From: a virus
Length of the DNA: 56,286 nt
IMG/VR virus record: IMGVR_UViG_3300047548_001281
Location: 1 to 56,286 of that record
Reading direction: 5' to 3' (one strand)
Shown: positions 45,621 to 53,389 of the stretch, piece by piece
How positions within the stretch are numbered: position 1 is the stretch's first letter
Layout of the letters: the number at the start of each line of letters is the position of its first letter
Program-made: the position numbers and the translations under genes
Notes under the pieces: generated by a model
What the model saw: the letters and a program-made list of their open reading frames with translations, nothing else
Databases searched by the model: none
Told to the model about the DNA's origin: nothing

Positions 45621-46405
45621 AATTTCGTGGCGTAATCAATATGGTTAAGCCCAGCAAACCTGACTCAAGGGACTATAGATATCAGATAAAAAAGATATCA
45701 TTAAGACCTGAAGTTAATTTGCGAGAATTCGATAGTTTAGTAGAAGATCAAGGGGAATTAGGTAGTTGCGTGGGTAACGCAATTACCAATTCCTATGAGT
45801 TATTAGTCAAGCAATCATATCCTGATTACTTTGTAGAATTAAGCAGATTGTTTGTTTATTACAATGCCCGTATGATAGAAGGCACTGTCAATGAAGATTC
45901 TGGTGTTTATGAGATAAGAAACGCGCTAAAAGGCGTCAAAGAATATGGTATCTGTAAGGAAGAATTATGGCCTTATGATCCCGCAAAAGTAAATGTCAAA
46001 CCTCCCGATGAATGCTATGTTGAAGGTAGGCCAAGGACTATATCAAGCTATACTTCGCTATCTACTATAGGAGAAATGTTGGAAGTATTGAACTTAGGTA
46101 AGCCCGTAGTCATTGGCATGGATGTTTATTTGAGCTTTATGTATGTAAATAAAAGTAATCCTGTAGTTTCAATGCCCAACAGCGGGGACGCTTATGTAGG
46201 TGGACATAGTGTAAATCTTATGGGATATAATATAGAAAAATCTTGGTTTATTGCAAAGAATAGTTTTGGATCTGATTGGGGCGAAAATGGATATTGTTAT
46301 ATTCCATTTGCTTACGTTGAACAGTATGTTTTTGAAAAGTGGATATTTGATATCGTAGATCCCAAAACTACCATGTTAGTAGATGGTGCGCCTGGTGGGG
46401 ATTGA
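45605..46405 (+). CDS. papain-like (C1) cysteine protease, 266 aa
   Basis: The full C1A catalytic set is visible: oxyanion Gln 49 and Cys 55 in EDQGELGSCVGNAI, His 201 in YVGGHSVNLMGYN, and Asn 219 in AKNSFGSDWGENGYC. No signal peptide or propeptide is obvious; the N terminus SKPDSRDYRYQ is common in phage/bacterial members. ATG 45605 overlaps the previous gene by 16 bp and has a strong AGGAG site. Its 3' end overlaps the tRNA on the opposite strand. A virion-associated or host-targeting protease is inference. Confidence 0.92.
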   Translation: MVDHLKFRGVINMVKPSKPDSRDYRYQIKKISLRPEVNLREFDSLVEDQGELGSCVGNAITNSYELLVKQSYPDYFVELSRLFVYYNARMIEGTVNEDSGVYEIRNALKGVKEYGICKEELWPYDPAKVNVKPPDECYVEGRPRTISSYTSLSTIGEMLEVLNLGKPVVIGMDVYLSFMYVNKSNPVVSMPNSGDAYVGGHSVNLMGYNIEKSWFIAKNSFGSDWGENGYCYIPFAYVEQYVFEKWIFDIVDPKTTMLVDGAPGGD

Positions 46406-46458
46406 ACCCACTAATCAGAGGTTTAGAAGCTCCTGCCTATCCATTTAGCTTCAGGCGC
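46384..46458 (-). tRNA. tRNA, best-fitting anticodon CUA (amber suppressor); Arg-UCU alternative
   Basis: 75 nt with encoded CCA. Acceptor GCGCCTG/CAGGCGC (7 bp), discriminator A, T arm GTGGG-TTCAATC-CCCAC perfect, five-base variable loop GATTA. With a seven-base loop TTCTAAA the anticodon stem GGAGC/CCTCT has four pairs (one G-U) and one C-C mismatch, giving anticodon CUA. Reading UCU (Arg) needs an almost unpaired stem and a six-base variable loop. The D stem is weak and position 8 is A, not U. It could instead be a degenerate Arg tRNA. Confidence 0.8.
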
Positions 46459-46539
46459 AGTATTAATAATACTACATTATAATCTACAGTTTGTCTAATT
46501 CTTTGGTAATATGCATTTATATATTTTAACTATATTTTA

Positions 46540-46547
46540 TATAAATA
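46540..46547 (+). promoter_or_regulatory. late promoter (perfect TATAAATA)
   Basis: Plus strand TATAAATA 31 bp upstream of the adhesin-like gene at 46579, with AAAGG as ribosome site. Confidence 0.72.
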
Positions 46548-46578
46548 AATTTAGTAATAATTCTTAAAGGAAAAAAAA

Positions 46579-47394
46579 ATGCCAGGAGTATCTTTAATTG
46601 GAGGGATGACTTTAACCTCAGGTGTGACTTTAACCTCAGGCGGTTCTGCACCACCTAGCGGTGCTATGGAGATTGTTTGGACTGTTCATCCAGATAGAAA
46701 AACTATAACTTTACCATTTAACAACGGCGGAGGTGCGATAAACCTCAATGTTGATTGGGGCGATGGCAGTTCTATAGAAAATGTATTACTTGAAAATCCC
46801 ACTCATACCTACGCTTCTGCAGGAGATTACACAATTTCAGTAACTGGTACTATGTCTCCTTTACCTAATGGAGCTAACTTTGGTTTGTTTGATCCATTTA
46901 ATCAGTTTCAGGCTGGAGTTAAGAGAATTAACTCGTGGGGCACTATACCTCTCACTAGCGCAGCATATGCTTTTTATAGAGGTGCTACAGTAGAGTATGT
47001 GGCGCAACCCACATTTACGAATTGGGCAGCGATGTTTGAAAGAGCAGCAGAATGGGGTTCATTTACAGCAGATATTTCTGGCTGGAATTCAAGTCAAGTT
47101 ACAAATATGACCCAAATGTTTAAGGAAGCATATAATTTTAACGGCAATATCAGTAGTTGGAATGTGGGAAATGTAACTAATATGGATAGTATGTTTGAGT
47201 CGGCTTATGTGTTTAATCAAAACATTAGTTCTTGGAATGTAGGGAATGTAACAGATATGGATGATATGTTTTTAAGTGCCCAAGCATTCAATCAAGATTT
47301 ATCAGGATGGAATGTCAGCAATGTTACTACATATAATAACTTTGATGCGGGAGCTACTGTTTGGACATTACCTAAACCTAATTTCCCAGCATAA
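46579..47394 (+). CDS. BspA/DUF285-type repeat protein with PKD-like domain, 271 aa
   Basis: The N terminus is glycine/threonine-rich (GMTLTSGVTLTSGG), then a PKD-like beta-sandwich (NLNVDWGDGSS ... THTYASAGDYTISVTG), then three to four DUF285 (lipoprotein BspA) repeats of ~25 aa: SWNVGNVTNMDSMF, SWNVGNVTDMDDMF, GWNVSNVTTYNNF. Such proteins are surface adhesins or fibre tips in large phages. It has no signal peptide, so a virion component is more likely than a secreted protein. Confidence 0.85.
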   Translation: MPGVSLIGGMTLTSGVTLTSGGSAPPSGAMEIVWTVHPDRKTITLPFNNGGGAINLNVDWGDGSSIENVLLENPTHTYASAGDYTISVTGTMSPLPNGANFGLFDPFNQFQAGVKRINSWGTIPLTSAAYAFYRGATVEYVAQPTFTNWAAMFERAAEWGSFTADISGWNSSQVTNMTQMFKEAYNFNGNISSWNVGNVTNMDSMFESAYVFNQNISSWNVGNVTDMDDMFLSAQAFNQDLSGWNVSNVTTYNNFDAGATVWTLPKPNFPA

Positions 47395-47410
47395 CACATA
47401 CGCTGAAATT

Positions 47411-47437
47411 AAAAGCCCACTATAGTGGGCTTTTTTT
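47411..47437. terminator. rho-independent terminator between converging genes
   Basis: AAAGCCCAC-TATA-GTGGGCTTT followed by a T-run on the plus strand and preceded by an A-run, so it works best for the rightward block and may also act for the leftward spoVR transcript. Confidence 0.92.
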
Positions 47438-47438
47438 G

Positions 47439-48926
47439 TTATACACTAAATGTTATTAGCAATTGCGAATTGCCCCGCTCATCTTCCATTCTTACCGGAT
47501 ATCCCCAAAGATATTCAATATGCTTCAATACTTTATCTGTGTCTTTGTTTAGACGCTCACTATTATGTGAAGTGTATCTTAGTTTTAGTTCGCGATTGCC
47601 TTTTAGATTAGCATCTACTACTTGTATATCAGGTTGATATCTGCTAATACTGTAATTTTTAGCAAGTGATTGGCGAATTTGATTGTACCCTGTACGGTTT
47701 TGTATATTGGATACAATAACATGATCTTCTTTTTCTATGTTTGTGATTTCAAACAAACCCCATTTACGCATAACAGTGGGGCTTAGAAATTGTAGAATAA
47801 AGCTTTCGTCACGATAATTTCTAACAGCATCTAAGCATGTCTCTAACCAATCACTACCTATCATGTGTGGAAAGTATTCACGATCCTCATCAGTGGGGTT
47901 AGTACATATTCTTCTTATATCAGTGAATATATCGAATCCTAATGCATAAGGATTATAACCGTTATAGTATTTGTGATCGTAGGGTAGTTGAGTAAGCACA
48001 CTACTATGACTATGAATGAACTCCATGTAGTGTCCATCATTGATAAGCTTTTTCTCCCACAATCTATTCATTATGTAATAGTGTGTGAAGCTTGCCCAGC
48101 CCTCATTCATTACTTTCGTTTGACGCTGAGGGTAAAAGTATTGTGCTATCTTGCGAACGATACGAACTATTTCACGCTGCCAAGATTCTAACTTGGGACT
48201 GTGTTTCTCAATAAAATACATTATGTTTTCTTGGGGCTCTTTGGGGAAGGTTTCTGGCTTTTTGTTCTCTTCTTTTTTAGCTTTTGTGGGTAATGTATTC
48301 CAAAGTTCGTTCGCTTGCTGTTGTACGTATTCTTCTCGTAGCTTTTGCTGTTCTAGTTCCTGCTTCTTATTAGGCTTTTGTGGGCGCTTGTACTTATCAA
48401 CACCATAATCCATAATAGCATGACAAGCATCTAAAGTTTCTTCTACTAATTTCGTACCATACTTTTCTTCGCACTCAGCAATATACTTTTTAGCAAAGAG
48501 CATATAATCAACTATACCTTCAGCATCAGTCCATTGCTTGAACAAATAATTGTTTTTGAAGAAATGATTATGACCATATGCTGCGTGTGCTATGACCAGT
48601 GTTTGCATGGTCATACTATTTTCTTCCATCAAATAAGATATACAAGGGCTAGAATTGATTACAATCTCATAAGCTAATCCCTGATATCCCTTGCGATAGT
48701 TATGCTCTTGCTGCAAGAAATGCTTACCAAAGCTCCAATGATTATACATTATAGGTAAACCATGACTAGCATAAGCATCAAGCATTTGATCGCTGCCTAT
48801 GATTTCTATTTGATTTGGGTATATGTCTAACTTTAATTCGTCAAAGGCAATTTTGGCGATGGCAGTTTCTACGTCTTTTAATCGCTTAAAATTCCAATGA
48901 TTATCTGTATAAAGAAGTTTAGCCAT
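47439..48926 (-). CDS. spoVR: SpoVR/YcgB family protein, 495 aa
   Basis: Begins MAKLLYTDNHWNFKRLKD and has family hallmarks: LPIMYNHWSFGKHF, QGLAYEIVINSSPCISYLMEEN, VIAHAAYGHNHFFKNN, YFYPQRQTKVMNEGWASF with HYY, and NPYALGFDIFTDI. Close to the ~500 aa of cellular members. ATG 48926 overlaps the yeaH stop by 8 bp. In enterobacteria ycgB, yeaH and yeaG are co-regulated in stationary phase. In this phage the three genes form one operon. Confidence 0.95.
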   Translation of the reverse strand: MAKLLYTDNHWNFKRLKDVETAIAKIAFDELKLDIYPNQIEIIGSDQMLDAYASHGLPIMYNHWSFGKHFLQQEHNYRKGYQGLAYEIVINSSPCISYLMEENSMTMQTLVIAHAAYGHNHFFKNNYLFKQWTDAEGIVDYMLFAKKYIAECEEKYGTKLVEETLDACHAIMDYGVDKYKRPQKPNKKQELEQQKLREEYVQQQANELWNTLPTKAKKEENKKPETFPKEPQENIMYFIEKHSPKLESWQREIVRIVRKIAQYFYPQRQTKVMNEGWASFTHYYIMNRLWEKKLINDGHYMEFIHSHSSVLTQLPYDHKYYNGYNPYALGFDIFTDIRRICTNPTDEDREYFPHMIGSDWLETCLDAVRNYRDESFILQFLSPTVMRKWGLFEITNIEKEDHVIVSNIQNRTGYNQIRQSLAKNYSISRYQPDIQVVDANLKGNRELKLRYTSHNSERLNKDTDKVLKHIEYLWGYPVRMEDERGNSQLLITFSV

Positions 48927-50205
48927 TTTTGACCTCAGACTTTGCAAATAGCTTTTTGAACACTGGCCAAATATCACTAACATCAGCAACGTGCTTTACT
49001 TTAAGTTGAGCAAATTCTTTTTCTAACTCTTCGTAAATATCCCACACATCGCTGTTGCCGCCTTGATGCATCATCTTGTACATGTTAAAAATTTCAACAT
49101 AAGCAAAGTATTGTACTTTAGGTAACAAATCTTTCATGGCTTTAGCTAATTCAGAGTTATCACTGGAATAATTGTCGCCGTCACTTACTTGTGCTACATA
49201 GATATTCCAATCATTTATGTTATATCTATCGTCAATGATTTTATCTGTTAATTTAATAGCCGTAGATACTACGGTACCACCACTTTCTCTGCTGCTGAAA
49301 AATGTTTCTTCATCAACTTCGCTGGCGCTTTCATGATGGCGAATAAAAACCACATCAAGTTTATTATATTTTCTTTTCAAGAATAAATGTAGCAAAAAGA
49401 AAAATCGTTTTGCTAAATCTTTTTCTCGTTGTCCCATAGAACCTGATACGTCCATCACACAAAACATTACCGCTTGTGTCATTGGTTGCGGTGTGGGGGT
49501 GAAGTTACGATAGCGTACATCAAAGGGATCTAGCCAAGGTACTGCTGTTTGTTTTTGTTTAAATAATTTAATTTTTTCTTGTAATTTCTGGATTAGAACA
49601 TCATCACCTACACGTTCGGCTTCTTTTAATTCTTTTTCAAGTTCTAATATTTCTTCGTCTTTGGGTCTACCTAAACCTAATCTACGACCTAAACTATTCT
49701 TCAATGAACGCACTACATCTAATTGACTAGGGTTGCCCACATTTGTAAAGCCAGCACGCTTTGGTTTTACTTTAGTCATATCTTTAAGTTGTTTTTTGAT
49801 TAAATGAGGTAGTTCTAAATCTTCAAAGATAAAATCTAAGAATTCATCTTGGTTGAGGACGAATTCAAAGTCATCTTCTCCCTCACCCAATCCACCTTTA
49901 GTTCCACCTTTTCCTTCACCATCTTTAGGTTTAGGTGATTTGTCTCCTACCACATGATCTTTGTTCCCAGGCAGAACATACTTTTTGTCGCCAGTTTTAT
50001 GGTCTATACCAAAGGTAGGTTCACCAATTCCTTTTACTTTGATTTTAGTTTTCTTGCCGTCGGTTTCGATATCGGTAATTTTACCGTTATCTATAGCTTC
50101 CTTTACCGCTTCTTTTATTTGTTCTTTACTGCGTTGAATAAATTTTTGTCGGTTTCGTAAAGCTTTATCTTTAGGGTTTAACCTACGGTCAATTATAGTA
50201 GTCAT
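48919..50205 (-). CDS. yeaH: YeaH / UPF0229 (DUF444) VWA protein, 428 aa
   Basis: N terminus IIDRRLNPKDKALRNRQKF is the DUF444 signature; a glycine/lysine-rich linker (~85-110); then a C-terminal VWA domain with MIDAS DVSGSM beginning at residue 252, FFSSRESGGTVVSTA and VAQVSDGDN. In bacteria it works with PrkA (YeaG) and SpoVR (YcgB). ATG is two bases after the prkA stop. Length matches cellular proteins (~425). Confidence 0.95.
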   Translation of the reverse strand: MTTIIDRRLNPKDKALRNRQKFIQRSKEQIKEAVKEAIDNGKITDIETDGKKTKIKVKGIGEPTFGIDHKTGDKKYVLPGNKDHVVGDKSPKPKDGEGKGGTKGGLGEGEDDFEFVLNQDEFLDFIFEDLELPHLIKKQLKDMTKVKPKRAGFTNVGNPSQLDVVRSLKNSLGRRLGLGRPKDEEILELEKELKEAERVGDDVLIQKLQEKIKLFKQKQTAVPWLDPFDVRYRNFTPTPQPMTQAVMFCVMDVSGSMGQREKDLAKRFFFLLHLFLKRKYNKLDVVFIRHHESASEVDEETFFSSRESGGTVVSTAIKLTDKIIDDRYNINDWNIYVAQVSDGDNYSSDNSELAKAMKDLLPKVQYFAYVEIFNMYKMMHQGGNSDVWDIYEELEKEFAQLKVKHVADVSDIWPVFKKLFAKSEVKNG

Positions 50206-50207
50206 CT

Positions 50208-52151
50208 TTAGTTAGATTTCCTGACTCTCATATACCAATCTGTAAGTCTACGGATCTGTCTTGATGTATATCCTTTCTCCTGCATTCTGGCTACGAAGTC
50301 ATTGTGCTTCTTTTCTAACTCTTTATCTTTCTTACTTTCAAAGCTGATAACTGGCAATAAATCTTCAACCTGACTAAACATCTTCTTTTCTAGTACATCA
50401 CGTAGAACAGCATAGCTTGTCCAACTTGGATTCTTACCTTTGTTCTCAGGCTTTGCTCTTGCACGCAAACAGAAGTTTACGATTTCATTACGGAAATCTT
50501 TAGGGTTAGCAATACCCGCAGGCTTTTCAATCTTTTCAAGTTCAGCGTTTAATAATGCGCGATCCATCAATAAACCATTATCGGGATCTTTGAATTCAAT
50601 ATCTTGTATCCAAGCATCAGCATATTCTACATAACGGTCAAATAGATTTTGCCCATATTCGCTGTAACTTTCTAGATATGCTTTTTGAATTTCATTACCT
50701 AAGAATTCAGCATAACGGGTAGCTAGTTCAGTTTTGATGAAGTCAAGATATTCTTGCTCTTTTTCCTCGCCAAACTGTTCACGCTTGATAGCGTTTTCTA
50801 ATACTAACATTAGATGAACAGGATCAGCGGCAATTTCATCAGGGGTGTGATTAAAAGTTTGTGAAAGTATCTTGTACGCAAATCGTGTACTGATACCATC
50901 CATGCCCTCATCTACACCCGCTACATCGCGATATTCCTGAATGCTCTTGGCTTTAGGATCGCTTTCTCTTATGTTTTCACCATCGTATACTCGCATTTTG
51001 CTGTACAGATTTGAATTTTCGTGTTCGCGGAGACGAGTTAATACGCTGAACTGAGCTAACATTTCCAATGTCTGGGGAGCGCAGGGAGCATTTCCTAACC
51101 CAGAGTGCTTAATCATTTTTTCATAGATTTTTTGTTCTTCTGATACACGTAGGCAATATGGCACTTTGATTACACAAATACGATCCAAGAATGCTTCATT
51201 ATTCTTGTTATTGCGGAATGTTTGCCATTCGCTTTCATTACTGTGTGCTAGTACGATACCTTGAAATGGTATTGCGCTAATAGCTTCAGTGCCTACATAG
51301 TTACCTTCTTGTGTAGCTGTTAGTAATGGATGTAGCACTTTAATAGGTGCTTTAAACATTTCTACGAATTCTAACAAGCCTTGATTAGAGCGGCACAATC
51401 CACCACTATAGCTATAAGCGTCTGTATCGTTTTGACTAAATTTTTCTAATTTTCTAATATCTACTTTACCTACTAGTGTAGAAATATCTTGATTGTTTTC
51501 GTCACCTGGCTCAGTTTTCATAACACCAATTTGCTCTAGTTTGCTTGGCATCAACTTGACCACACGGAATTTTTCTAAGTCTCCTCCAAACTCCTTCAAG
51601 CGTTTAACTGCCCAGGGACTGGGAATGCTTTGTAGATATCTACTATCTATACCATATTCTTCTTGTAATATTTTTTGGTATTCTTTGCTTGTGAATAATC
51701 CTAAAGGGCTTTCAAATACAGGACTAATTTCGCCTGTATGTGTAGCCAACACATATATAGGGTTTAATTCCATCAATTCTTTTAGCTTTTCAGCCAACGA
51801 TGATTTGCCGCCGCCTACTGGACCCAAAAGATAAAGCACTTGTTTTCGTTCTTCTAGTCCTTGTGCTGCGTATCTAAAATATCCTACGATACGTTCTATG
51901 GCATCTTCCATACCATAGAAATCTTTGAACGCTGGATAAATTCTTACTGTTCTGTTTGAAAATATACGGCTTAGTCTGGCGTCTTTACTTGTATCTACTA
52001 GTTCGGGTTCACCAATTGCTGCTACCATACGCTCGGCTGCGGTGGCATAAGCCATTTTATCTGTTTTGCACAATTCAAAATACTCATCAATAGTAATAGA
52101 ATTGACAGTATTTTTTTCAAAATTGCTTTTGAATAGCTTTGATATAGACAC
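50208..52151 (-). CDS. prkA: PrkA/YeaG serine protein kinase, 647 aa
   Basis: N-terminal AAA+-like domain with Walker A GPVGGGKS at 110-117; KLMPSKLEQIGV and DISTLVGKVDIRKLEKFSQND; GLLEFVEMFKAPIKVLHPLLTATQEG; C-terminal PrkA domain with RSPLPVISFESKKDKE-like segment and SRQIRRLTDWYMRV. Matches cellular length (~640). GTG start with AGGGAG. The first gene of the operon, 20 bp behind a GAATAAATA late promoter, so expressed late if that motif is active. Confidence 0.95.
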   Translation of the reverse strand: MSISKLFKSNFEKNTVNSITIDEYFELCKTDKMAYATAAERMVAAIGEPELVDTSKDARLSRIFSNRTVRIYPAFKDFYGMEDAIERIVGYFRYAAQGLEERKQVLYLLGPVGGGKSSLAEKLKELMELNPIYVLATHTGEISPVFESPLGLFTSKEYQKILQEEYGIDSRYLQSIPSPWAVKRLKEFGGDLEKFRVVKLMPSKLEQIGVMKTEPGDENNQDISTLVGKVDIRKLEKFSQNDTDAYSYSGGLCRSNQGLLEFVEMFKAPIKVLHPLLTATQEGNYVGTEAISAIPFQGIVLAHSNESEWQTFRNNKNNEAFLDRICVIKVPYCLRVSEEQKIYEKMIKHSGLGNAPCAPQTLEMLAQFSVLTRLREHENSNLYSKMRVYDGENIRESDPKAKSIQEYRDVAGVDEGMDGISTRFAYKILSQTFNHTPDEIAADPVHLMLVLENAIKREQFGEEKEQEYLDFIKTELATRYAEFLGNEIQKAYLESYSEYGQNLFDRYVEYADAWIQDIEFKDPDNGLLMDRALLNAELEKIEKPAGIANPKDFRNEIVNFCLRARAKPENKGKNPSWTSYAVLRDVLEKKMFSQVEDLLPVISFESKKDKELEKKHNDFVARMQEKGYTSRQIRRLTDWYMRVRKSN

Positions 52152-52178
52152 TATTTGCTCCCTTTAGATATCTATGGG

Positions 52179-52187
52179 TATTTATTC
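52179..52187 (-). promoter_or_regulatory. candidate late promoter (GAATAAATA) for the prkA operon
   Basis: Minus-strand CAGAATAAATACCC about 28 bp upstream of the prkA GTG start; no sigma70 promoter is apparent. Confidence 0.5.
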
Positions 52188-52198
52188 TGTTATTTTAT

Positions 52199-52996
52199 TT
52201 ATTCTGGTATAACGCCTAAATCTAGTACTAAACACTTAGCTGCGCCGCCAGCTTTCAAGAATTCGCTTAAGTCAAATTCTTGTACATTGTATCCTAATGT
52301 TTTTAGTCCATCTGATACATCACGATTTTTAGGCATAAAAATATTATTACCCACACATACTGTATTGCAAGCAAAGGCTAATGCGTCTTGTTCAGAAATT
52401 GAAATCAAATGTGCGAAAGACTGACGCACAGTTTTTTGACTTTTTTCTGAAAAAGCCATGGGGTACCATAGTAGCTCACCATTAGGCAATGGACAGAAAC
52501 ATGTGTCTAAATGATACCATCTAGGGTCTATTAATTCAAGTGTGTTAATATGCACTTTGAATAAATCTCCTAGTTCTAGGGAAGCTTGAGTAGTTGAACG
52601 AAAGCCTGTTCCAATCCAATGGCGACCCCACTTGTCAACTAAATGGTCACCTTCACCTTCATATGAGTTCTTAAGTTTTGTTGTTATATAATTATTGTCA
52701 CAAAACCATTTCTCAAAATGTTCCTCTTCAGGCTGTCTTTGTTGTTTGTAAAACAATGATACAACTGCCACATTATTTTTGACTATACCTGCATTTGCCG
52801 TAAAGACTAAATCAGGTAAATCAGGAAGCCCTGGCATTACAACTACGTCAGCTACACGCTTAAGAGCATCATGTAAAACTGTCCATTGAGTTTGTGCTTT
52901 ATCGCGATCTACCAACCCAATATTACTAGACATCCAAGGGTTGATATCATATGTGACACCAAAATATTCAGGAGAACACATAAGAAGTTTTTTCAC
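52199..52996 (-). CDS. DDAH/arginine deiminase-family amidinohydrolase, 265 aa
   Basis: Pentein-fold hydrolase: VFTANAGIV (Asn/Asp substrate-binding loop), YEGEGDHLV (acid), WYHLDTCFCPL (catalytic His 162) and GGAAKCLVLDL (catalytic Cys 255). Resembles dimethylarginine dimethylaminohydrolase and amidinotransferases. Substrate uncertain. GTG start at 52996 after AAAGG; AATAAATA (53021-53028) upstream. It precedes the prkA operon on the same strand and may be co-expressed late. Confidence 0.88.
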   Translation of the reverse strand: MKKLLMCSPEYFGVTYDINPWMSSNIGLVDRDKAQTQWTVLHDALKRVADVVVMPGLPDLPDLVFTANAGIVKNNVAVVSLFYKQQRQPEEEHFEKWFCDNNYITTKLKNSYEGEGDHLVDKWGRHWIGTGFRSTTQASLELGDLFKVHINTLELIDPRWYHLDTCFCPLPNGELLWYPMAFSEKSQKTVRQSFAHLISISEQDALAFACNTVCVGNNIFMPKNRDVSDGLKTLGYNVQEFDLSEFLKAGGAAKCLVLDLGVIPE

Positions 52997-53069
52997 AGTA
53001 GACCTTTCATAAATTCAGTATATTTATTATACTCTTAACCTACTGAAAAGTAATTTGTATGTGCCCAAA

Positions 53070-53095
53070 CAAATAGGAGCTTGCGCTCCTATTTG
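53070..53095 (-). terminator. hairpin at the 3' end of the tmRNA gene
   Basis: CAAATAGGAGC pairs with GCTCCTATTTG around a GNRA-like four-base loop (11 bp). It lies just after the coding piece of the tmRNA and probably ends or protects the transcript. Confidence 0.75.
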
Positions 53096-53389
53096 GGTTA
53101 TTGGGTTACAAGGTTACCAACCCCGTGAAGATCACGCTGCTAGGCGTGTTTCTCCAAAATATGCATCATTTGCTGCATTTATTTTGTTTTGCTCCTACGA
53201 CCAGGTTACCCCAATCCTAACGACTTCTGCTTTGCCGATTCTAATTTCTGCCCTTCTAACCCCGTCGAATCCTTTCATCCCCATCAAAAGAATTACTAGC
53301 ACAACTCTTTTGATGTGAATGGTGGAGATGACGACATACGATAGTCGTGTCCGCAATTAGTACTTCAGAAACTTTCAAGGATATGAATC
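53096..53389 (-). ncRNA. ssrA: circularly permuted (two-piece) tmRNA
   Basis: The 5' part of the transcript is the acceptor piece: GCGGAC, a T arm ACGAC/GTCGT with an eight-base loop, then CATCTCC-ACCA (CCA at 53322-53320). A 37-nt intervening segment (53283-53319) with a 9-bp hairpin follows, then GGGGATG (53282-53276), which pairs with CATCTCC including the G3-U70 alanine identity pair. Next comes the hallmark GGATTCGACGGGG (53260-53272) and a tag frame from GCA 53173 to TGA 53132: ANDAYFGETRLAA. The order acceptor - spacer - coding is the permuted form. It rescues stalled ribosomes and tags nascent peptides. Confidence 0.93.
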
